This document shows positions 14,450-20,183 of a DNA stretch of 21,373 nucleotides, one piece after another. Within the stretch, counting starts at the first letter, position 1. The number at the start of each line of letters is the position of its first letter. Below the pieces are notes generated by a model. It saw only the letters and a list, made by a program, of their open reading frames with translations, was not told the origin of the DNA and ran no database searches. The translations under genes and the position numbers were made by a program. Origin of the DNA: CAUPWF01 sp964367905. GTDB taxonomy: Bacteria > Bacillota > Clostridia > Lachnospirales > Lachnospiraceae. Location: positions 1 through 21,373 of the forward strand of contig CAYIZP010000046.1 in assembly GCA_964367905.1 (NCBI GenBank), read 5' to 3'.

Positions 14450-16276
14450 TTGAATCAGAACAATTTGAACAACAATAGGTTTGGCATGATGAGATATCTC
14501 CTATATGCAGCTTTGATTATGATTGCAATTTCATGGTTTGTTAATTTTAGTGCACAAGGAGATTCAAGCTATACTTTTCAAGATTTTGAACAGGATGTTG
14601 AAGCGGGAAAAGTAGAGCATGTGACGGTTCTACAGAATCAAATAGTTCCGACAGGAGAGGCGGAGATTACGATAGAGGGCGGAAGGAAAACATTAGTGCT
14701 CTCGGATGTGAATGAGCTACAAGAACTACTAAGGGAAAAGAATGTTTCTTACGAAGTGAGAGCGATGGCTAACACATCTTGGATTTCAGATATTTTATTG
14801 CCCCTTGTACTTGTTGGAGTTGGCGTTTTTGCGCTCTTCTTTGTTATGGGTAGGCAGGGGAGTTCAAATTCAAAGGCTATGAACTTTGGAAAAAACAAGG
14901 CAAAGATGAATGTGGACTTTAATGTGAGTGTAAATTTTGAAAACGTTGCTGGTCTCGAAGAAGAAAAAGAGGAGTTACAGGAGATTGTAGATTTTCTGAA
15001 GGAACCAAAAAAATATGTAGAGGTGGGGGCGAGGATTCCGAAGGGGGTTCTATTAGTAGGACCGCCAGGAACAGGTAAAACTTTGTTAGCAAAAGCGGTT
15101 GCGGGAGAAGCAGGAGTTCCATTTTTTACAATATCGGGTTCTGACTTTGTTGAGATGTTTGTCGGAGTTGGGGCGTCCCGTGTAAGAGAGTTGTTTGCAG
15201 ATGCGAAGAAGCAAGAACCTTGTATTATTTTTATTGATGAGATTGATGCCGTGGCTAGGCGTCGTGGCACTGGAATGGGTGGTGGACACGACGAGAGAGA
15301 GCAGACATTGAATCAACTCTTGGTCGAGATGGACGGATTTGGAAGCAACGAGGGTATTATCGTTCTCGCTGCAACAAACCGTGTAGATATCTTGGATCCA
15401 GCAATTTTACGTCCAGGGCGTTTCGATCGAAAAGTAGGTGTTGGAAAACCAGATATCAAAGGTCGTTTTGAAATTCTGAAAGTCCATGCGAAGGGCAAGC
15501 CGTTGAGTGAGGATGTTGATTTGCAACAAATTGCGCAGACAACGGCAGGATTTACTGGGGCTGACTTAGAGAATCTGATGAATGAGGCAGCGATATTGGC
15601 AGCAAAGAACGAGAGAGGTTATCTGATGCAGCAAGACATCAGAGATTCATTTGTTAAGGTTGGAATTGGTTCGGAGAAGAAGAGTCATGTGATTACGGAA
15701 AAAGAGAGAAGAATCACTGCTTATCACGAGGCTGGGCATGCAATTTTATTCCATGCACTAGATGAGGTGGGACCAGTTTACACGATTTCTATTATTCCAA
15801 CAGGCATGGGGGCAGCAGGATATACCATGCCACTACCAGAAAAGGATGAGATGTTCCACACGAAGACAAAGATGTTACATCAAATCATGGTGTCTCTAGG
15901 TGGACGAATTGCAGAAGAAAAAATAATTGGAGATATTACAACGGGAGCTTCGCAGGATATTAAATCAGCGACTCAAATCGCTAGAGCGATGGTGACACAA
16001 TACGGAATGTCAGAATCATTAGGAATGATTTGTTATGGGGACGATGGGCACGAAGTGTTCTTGGGGAGAGATTTTGGCCAGTCAGCGAAGTCCTATAGCG
16101 AATCTATTGCAGCTCGTATCGATGGTGAAGTGAAGAATATTGTGGATGAATGTTATGTGAAAGCTACAGCAGTTATAATGGAACATGAAGGTGTGTTACA
16201 TGCCTGTGCGCAATTACTCTTGGAAAAAGAGAAGATAACAGCAGAGGAATTTGTAGCATTGTTTGAAGAAAAGTAG
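14450..16276 (+). CDS. ftsH: ATP-dependent zinc metalloprotease FtsH
   Basis: A membrane-anchored hexameric AAA+ protease that degrades misfolded membrane and regulatory proteins, facing the cytoplasm. The 608-aa protein has membrane segments at about 16-33 and 113-133 flanking a small extracytoplasmic domain. It then has Walker A GPPGTGKT (204-211), pore motif FVG (237-239), Walker B IIFIDE (259-264), the second region of homology (about 306-326), the zinc motif HEAGH (426-430) and a third ligand at Asp503 in SQDIKSA. The start is TTG at 14450, with AGAGGGCG upstream; no ATG precedes the first membrane segment at a suitable distance. It closes the conserved block and is followed 11 bases later by a GH13 gene. 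Confidence 0.97.
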   Translation: MNQNNLNNNRFGMMRYLLYAALIMIAISWFVNFSAQGDSSYTFQDFEQDVEAGKVEHVTVLQNQIVPTGEAEITIEGGRKTLVLSDVNELQELLREKNVSYEVRAMANTSWISDILLPLVLVGVGVFALFFVMGRQGSSNSKAMNFGKNKAKMNVDFNVSVNFENVAGLEEEKEELQEIVDFLKEPKKYVEVGARIPKGVLLVGPPGTGKTLLAKAVAGEAGVPFFTISGSDFVEMFVGVGASRVRELFADAKKQEPCIIFIDEIDAVARRRGTGMGGGHDEREQTLNQLLVEMDGFGSNEGIIVLAATNRVDILDPAILRPGRFDRKVGVGKPDIKGRFEILKVHAKGKPLSEDVDLQQIAQTTAGFTGADLENLMNEAAILAAKNERGYLMQQDIRDSFVKVGIGSEKKSHVITEKERRITAYHEAGHAILFHALDEVGPVYTISIIPTGMGAAGYTMPLPEKDEMFHTKTKMLHQIMVSLGGRIAEEKIIGDITTGASQDIKSATQIARAMVTQYGMSESLGMICYGDDGHEVFLGRDFGQSAKSYSESIAARIDGEVKNIVDECYVKATAVIMEHEGVLHACAQLLLEKEKITAEEFVALFEEK

Positions 16277-16287
16277 AGGGTCTTAAG

Positions 16288-18327
16288 ATGAATAGACAAG
16301 CATTGTTTTCGGATTGCACTCCTAATTATGTTACACCAGCAGAGCCAAAGGCGGGAAGTACTCTTACCATACGATTTCGGACGGTGAATGGCGATGCGGA
16401 CAGGGTAAGATTATTGGTTGATAACCATAAGTACAATATGGAATTAGAAAAACAAACAGAGCTATTTGACTACTATAAGATTGACTACACATTAGGAGAT
16501 AAGCCCTTGCGATATTATTTCGAAGTATCGCAGGGGACGGATATATGCCAATATCACAGAATGGGTACAGATGAGATGGTGAAGGATCAGTATCCTTTTG
16601 AAATTGTTCCGGGATTTTCCACACCAGACTGGGCAAAAGGCGCGGTGATGTATCAGATATTTGTGGATCGCTTCTACAATGGTGATGAAACAAATGATGT
16701 GGTGGATGATGAGTATTATTATATTGGTGGTAAGTCAGTTCGTGTCAGGGATTGGTCGAAGCCACCCGCAAATGTAGGGATTCGAGAATTTTATGGTGGG
16801 GACTTACAGGGGGTTATGGATAAATTAGATTATTTGCAGGATTTGGGGGTTGAAGTTTTATATCTGAATCCTATTTTTGTCTCCCCGTCTAATCATAAGT
16901 ATGATATCCAGGATTATGATTATGTGGATCCACATTATGGGAAGATTGTAGAAGATGGTGGAGAAGTACTAGATGGTGAGCGAGTAGACAACCATAATGC
17001 ATCGAAGTATCAGATTCGAACGACGGATAAGGCGAATTTAGAAGCGAGCAATCAGCTTTTGATACAGTTGGTTGAAGAGGTGCACGCACGTGGTATGAAG
17101 ATTATCTTAGATGGAGTATTTAATCACTGTGGTTCTTTTAACAAGTGGATGGATAGAGAACGAATCTATGAAGACAGTGAGGATTATGAAAAGGGTGCCT
17201 ATGTTTCCAAGCAGAGTCCGTATCATAGCTTCTTTCATTTCCATAAAGCTTGTGATGAAAATTGGCCTTACAATGGAAGCTACGATGGTTGGTGGGGACA
17301 TGACACTTTGCCCAAACTGAATTTTGAGGATTCGGAAGAACTTGAAAATTATATATTGGAGATTGGGAGAAAATGGGTATCTCCACCATATAATGTAGAT
17401 GGGTGGAGGTTGGATGTGGCAGCAGATTTAGGACGGAACAATGAATATAACCACTATTTTTGGAATAAATTCCGTGAGGCTGTAAAAGGTGCCAATCCAG
17501 AAGCTATTATTTTGGCAGAACACTATGGGAATCCTCAGGATTGGCTTCGTGGCGATGAATGGGATACAATTATGAACTACGATGCCTTTATGGAGCCTCT
17601 AACTTGGTTTTTTACTGGTATGGAAAAACACAGCGATTGGCAACGGGAGGACTTGGAAGGGAATGCGGATCATTTTGCATACTCCATGGGTCATCATATG
17701 TCATTGATGTTATATCCATCCTTATTTACTTCTATGAATCAGCTATCCAACCATGATCATTCCAGATTCTTGACACGGACAAACCATAAAAAAGGACGTA
17801 TCGAACACTGGGGTCCAGCAGCAGCAAACGACGCAGTGATGCCTGAGATAATGAGAGAAGCTGTAGTGATGCAGATGACTTGGCCAGGAGCACCAACAAT
17901 CTACTATGGGGATGAAGTAGGACTTTGCGGATTTACAGATCCAGATAATCGACGCACCTATCCATGGGGGGGTGAGGATATGGAAATGTTGGAATTTCAT
18001 AAAGATATTATTCGAATTCACAAGCAGGAAAGTGCATTGAGGGAAGGGTCTATCTATTTATTACAGTGGAATTATAATTTGATTGTGTTTGCAAGAATGA
18101 CTGCGGAAGAACAAATTCTTGTGGTTGTCCATCATGGGGATAGTCTGAAAACAGTTCGGATGCCAGTGTGGTATGCAGAGGTTCCACCAGATGCAAAGAT
18201 GGAACGGTTGATATATACATATGACAGGGGCTATACGATAGAACCGGAAGAATATCGCGTTCGTGATGGAGTCTTGTATGTAAATATGGGAGCGCGCTCT
18301 GCTCTAGTACTAAAAACGGTAAAATAA
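16288..18327 (+). CDS. GH13 alpha-glucan hydrolase, neopullulanase/cyclomaltodextrinase type
   Basis: Probably hydrolyses maltodextrins, cyclodextrins or glycogen-derived oligosaccharides in the cytoplasm, since no signal peptide is seen. The 679-aa protein has an N-terminal beta-rich domain (about 1-115) like those of maltogenic amylases, then an (alpha/beta)8 barrel with all GH13 signatures: DGVFNH (275-280), GWRLDVAAD with nucleophile Asp376, LAEHYG with acid/base Glu411 and SNHDHSRF with transition-state Asp490. A beta-sandwich C-terminal domain follows (about 600-679). It starts 11 bases after ftsH, so it may share that transcript, an unusual partner. Context with glgC, glgD and phosphoglucomutase supports a role in glycogen or maltodextrin turnover. 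The exact subfamily cannot be fixed by eye. Confidence 0.9.
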   Translation: MNRQALFSDCTPNYVTPAEPKAGSTLTIRFRTVNGDADRVRLLVDNHKYNMELEKQTELFDYYKIDYTLGDKPLRYYFEVSQGTDICQYHRMGTDEMVKDQYPFEIVPGFSTPDWAKGAVMYQIFVDRFYNGDETNDVVDDEYYYIGGKSVRVRDWSKPPANVGIREFYGGDLQGVMDKLDYLQDLGVEVLYLNPIFVSPSNHKYDIQDYDYVDPHYGKIVEDGGEVLDGERVDNHNASKYQIRTTDKANLEASNQLLIQLVEEVHARGMKIILDGVFNHCGSFNKWMDRERIYEDSEDYEKGAYVSKQSPYHSFFHFHKACDENWPYNGSYDGWWGHDTLPKLNFEDSEELENYILEIGRKWVSPPYNVDGWRLDVAADLGRNNEYNHYFWNKFREAVKGANPEAIILAEHYGNPQDWLRGDEWDTIMNYDAFMEPLTWFFTGMEKHSDWQREDLEGNADHFAYSMGHHMSLMLYPSLFTSMNQLSNHDHSRFLTRTNHKKGRIEHWGPAAANDAVMPEIMREAVVMQMTWPGAPTIYYGDEVGLCGFTDPDNRRTYPWGGEDMEMLEFHKDIIRIHKQESALREGSIYLLQWNYNLIVFARMTAEEQILVVVHHGDSLKTVRMPVWYAEVPPDAKMERLIYTYDRGYTIEPEEYRVRDGVLYVNMGARSALVLKTVK

Positions 18328-18331
18328 TTGA

Positions 18332-18389
18332 AAGGGACAAAAGACCATGATTCTTCATGCAAGCATGAAATCATGGTCTTTTGTCCCTT
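18332..18389. repeat. Palindromic element copy A, likely terminator between the GH13 gene and bioY
   Basis: AAGGGACAAAAGACCATGAT (18332-18351) pairs perfectly with the segment at 18370-18389, and TTCATGC (18354-18360) pairs with GCATGAA (18363-18369), giving about 27 bp with a two-base bulge. It lies between convergent genes. The sequence beyond the stem is U-rich only in the minus-strand transcript, so it probably ends bioY. Its central 31 bases (18345-18375) recur inverted at 18989-19019. Confidence 0.8.
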
Positions 18390-18396
18390 GGTATCA

Positions 18397-18948
18397 CTAT
18401 ATTCGTCGATACACGGCAGGGGCGATGACAATTACCAGTGCCATTTTGACAATATCCCCAATAATATATGGGAGAACACCGACTCCTAGTGCAGCAAGAA
18501 ATGTCAAGTCAAGTTGTCTGCTCAGCCAAAAGGTACCTAAGAGATAGCATATTATAGTGCCAACGATCATACCAAGTGCTGTGGGAAGTGATTTTCTGTC
18601 AAACTTCTCCGCGAAGAAACCAGTAAAAAAGGCAATAAAGATAAAACCGATTAGATAGCCACCAGTAGGGCCTAGGAGTTTTCCAAGTCCACCTTCGAAG
18701 TTGGAGAAGATGGGTAATCCTACAGAGCCAAGTAATAGATAGATGATGATACTGAGCGTCGCATGTTTTGCGCCGAGTAAATATGCACTGAGAGTAACTG
18801 CTAAGTTGGTTAAGGTAATAGGTACAGGCGAAAATGGGAGCGGGAAGGAAAATGGAGCCAACACACAGGTGATAGCGGTCATCAGGGCAACCCATACCAT
18901 AGTTTTTGTTGAGAGTTGTAGATTGTTTTGTTGTGGTTCTTGATGCAT
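18397..18948 (-). CDS. bioY: BioY biotin transporter substrate-binding subunit
   Basis: The membrane S-component of an energy-coupling-factor (ECF) biotin transporter, taking up biotin with shared or dedicated energising subunits encoded elsewhere. The 183-aa protein has about six hydrophobic segments and the BioY signatures: FPLPFSPVPITLTNLAVTLSAYLLG near residues 34-58, YLLLGSVGLPIF, GPTGGYLIGF and the C-terminal LPYIIGDIVKMALV. A TTG at 18963 extends the frame by five codons, but ATG at 18948 is chosen because GGAGG (plus-strand complement 18957-18961) lies eight bases before it. No bioMN-like ECF genes are adjacent. Upstream are a leader hairpin, a good sigma-A promoter and a BirA-like operator, suggesting biotin-responsive repression. 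Confidence 0.95.
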   Translation of the reverse strand: MHQEPQQNNLQLSTKTMVWVALMTAITCVLAPFSFPLPFSPVPITLTNLAVTLSAYLLGAKHATLSIIIYLLLGSVGLPIFSNFEGGLGKLLGPTGGYLIGFIFIAFFTGFFAEKFDRKSLPTALGMIVGTIICYLLGTFWLSRQLDLTFLAALGVGVLPYIIGDIVKMALVIVIAPAVYRRI

Positions 18949-18974
18949 ATGATAGTCCTCCAATAATATGATGC

Positions 18975-19031
18975 AAGGGGCAAAAGGTCATGATTTCATG
19001 CTTGCATGAAGAATCATGGATTTGGGACCCG
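18975..19031 (-). repeat. Palindromic element copy B in the bioY leader
   Basis: This is a near copy, in opposite orientation, of the element at 18332-18389. The central 31 bases (18989-19019) are identical, the outer arms have diverged. In the bioY transcript it would form a hairpin right at the 5' end, between the predicted start (about 19033) and the ribosome site. The outer arms pair only imperfectly, unlike copy A, and no T run follows. Confidence 0.75.
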
Positions 19032-19039
19032 TTTGTATC

Positions 19040-19068
19040 ATAATATGATATAAATGACGAAATGTCAA
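19040..19068 (-). promoter_or_regulatory. Vegetative promoter of bioY
   Basis: Read on the minus strand, TTGACA (complement 19063-19068), 17 bases and TATTAT (complement 19040-19045) make a strong sigma-A promoter. The predicted start near 19033 places the palindromic element at the very 5' end of the mRNA. Confidence 0.75.
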
Positions 19069-19093
19069 CTAAAAATATTTATAAGTTTACAAT
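19061..19093. promoter_or_regulatory. BirA-like operator overlapping the bioY -35
   Basis: On the minus strand, ATTGTAAACT (19093-19084) and AGTTGACATT (19070-19061) are inverted half-sites agreeing at eight of ten positions, with a 13-base AT-rich centre. The left half matches the TTGTAAAC core of biotin-repressor (BirA) sites. The right half contains the -35 hexamer, so binding would block RNA polymerase. That the host BirA has a DNA-binding domain is not visible here. Confidence 0.5.
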
Positions 19094-19207
19094 TCGAAGT
19101 TTTTGAAAAACTATATTGTGTCTAAAATATAAAAAACACACAACAATCAGACAATTTAAAATAAACAAGTTAAAAGACAAATACTTAAATTATTTTTCCA
19201 AAATATA
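19094..19207. other. AT-rich spacer without recognised features
   Basis: Between the bioY operator and the next promoter lies very AT-rich DNA with many A runs. No ORF, hairpin or repeat was recognised here. Confidence 0.5.
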
Positions 19208-19236
19208 TTGACACGAACAAATATATGTGTTAATAT
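19208..19236 (+). promoter_or_regulatory. Promoter at the left edge of the ORF-poor region
   Basis: A perfect TTGACA at 19208-19213, 17 bases, and TAATAT at 19231-19236. The last eight spacer bases (ATATGTGT) and following TA are shared with the promoter at 20083-20111. Transcription would start near 19243 and run into the AAAGGAGG at 19304-19311 area and the region described below. Confidence 0.5.
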
Positions 19237-19242
19237 ACAGTT

Positions 19243-20045
19243 AATCCAAAAAAGAACTAAACAAAATAAAGAATAAGTGTTTGGTATCTTGGACAAATTG
19301 TTGAAAGGAGGCTCAGCCGTTGGAAATCTTTTCAGTAGAAACTCAATATACAGGTGATATGGTAAACAGACCCTACGTTATAAGCCTATCCTTGAAAGTT
19401 GAAATTTCGGTAAGATAAAGAAAGTATTCGAAGAGAAATAAACCGGAATAAAGAACGATTTAACAGTTTACAAGTATATTGAGAGTAATATCACCATTAA
19501 TTTAAAGATTCAGATGTGTGTAAAGAAACATTTTCTGGGTGGTTTGAATCATCAATCGATATGATGTCACTTTTGTTATTTTCGAGATGGTTTTTCGGAA
19601 TCGTTTATGTTGATGATAAGAATATGGAAGACATGTGGATTGTCGGAAGCTTTAGATTATAAATTTTAAGATATAATATAATTAAGAGATGTATCGTTTA
19701 CAGATTTTGAAAAGGGTGTAACGATTGAGATGTGTGGAAGTAAAATATTAATTTGAATTGAGGCTACGTTGTGTAAACAGAAATTAGAAATATGTAGTGT
19801 AGTGTGAAATTAAGAAAGGTTAGTATAGAATTAAGAAGTAAACACATGTGAGATTGTTGTTAGGATTCTTTGAAGAAGGAGTGAAGATACAGATAAATAT
19901 ACATTCAGAAACGGTTTGCAAAATATAAAGAAATATAATTATATGATGTACAGTGATGTGTATTGAAATTAAGGATAGAGACGTAGGAATAAATCAAGAA
20001 TCCTTCGATGAAATAAAAAATAAGAAAATTGAATACGAAGAATGA
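19243..20045 (+). pseudogene. Probable decayed coding region, or a long untranslated RNA
   Basis: About 0.8 kb bounded by a promoter (19208-19236) and a terminator (20045-20085), with no ORF above 60 codons on the plus strand. It starts like a gene: AAAGGAGG then TTG at 19320. Sensible-looking open stretches then follow in changing frames: 19320-19418 (frame of 19320), 19413-19480 with DKESIRREIN, 19442-19561 with VYKYIESNITINLK, 19501-19662 with SDVCKETFSGWFES, 19685-19735 with FEKGVTIEM, and 19863-19900 with FEEGVKIQI. This pattern suggests a gene broken by several frameshifts and stops. The YIESNITINLK...DVCKETF string faintly recalls an AraC-type helix-turn-helix, but that is weak. The alternative is a noncoding RNA; I could not see a convincing conserved fold. 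Confidence 0.35.
19320..19418 (+). CDS. Possible 32-aa peptide with strong ribosome site
   Basis: A TTG start lies eight to nine bases after a perfect AAAGGAGG and about 77 bases after a predicted transcription start. The product begins MEIFSVETQYTGDMVNRPYV and ends with SLKVEISVR; it has no membrane segment or known motif that I recognise. It may be the intact first part of a decayed gene, or a real short peptide. Its neighbours do not indicate a role. Confidence 0.25.
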   Translation: MEIFSVETQYTGDMVNRPYVISLSLKVEISVR

Positions 20046-20085
20046 AAATAGCCACTATAAAAGAATTGTAGTGGCTATTATTTTG
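20045..20085 (+). terminator. Rho-independent terminator closing the ORF-poor transcript
   Basis: AATAGCCACTA (20047-20057) pairs with TAGTGGCTATT (20069-20079), extended inward by TAA/TTG pairs to about 14 bp with an AAGAA loop, followed by ATTTTG. Its T run abuts the -35 of the next promoter. Confidence 0.82.
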
Positions 20086-20111
20086 ACATTGTAACCAATA
20101 TGTGTTAGAAT
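20083..20111 (+). promoter_or_regulatory. Strong extended -10 promoter of the TPR-protein gene
   Basis: TTGACA at 20083-20088, 17 bases, and TAGAAT at 20106-20111 preceded by TGT, giving an extended -10. An inverted repeat, CCAATA (20095-20100) and TATTGG (20117-20122), flanks the -10 and could be an operator. The leader is about 65 bases before the TTG start. Confidence 0.78.
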
Positions 20112-20183
20112 TAGCCTATTGGATTGCAGAATTTTAACAAAAATTATTCCGAAATAAATAATAAACAACAGAGGTGAAGAGAG

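Noticed and set aside
14749..15270. A 173-codon open frame on the minus strand inside ftsH
   Set aside because: It lies wholly antisense to the highly conserved AAA region of FtsH, has a Ser/Pro/Thr-rich shadow composition and no plausible ribosome site.
18949..18963. TTG start for bioY at 18963
   Set aside because: The extra five codons contain the GGAGG that serves ATG 18948.
19300..19420. Riboswitch or ribozyme upstream of the TTG at 19320 or overlapping it
   Set aside because: I compared it by eye with c-di-GMP, preQ1, glycine and hammerhead cores; none of the conserved strings is present and pairings are weak.
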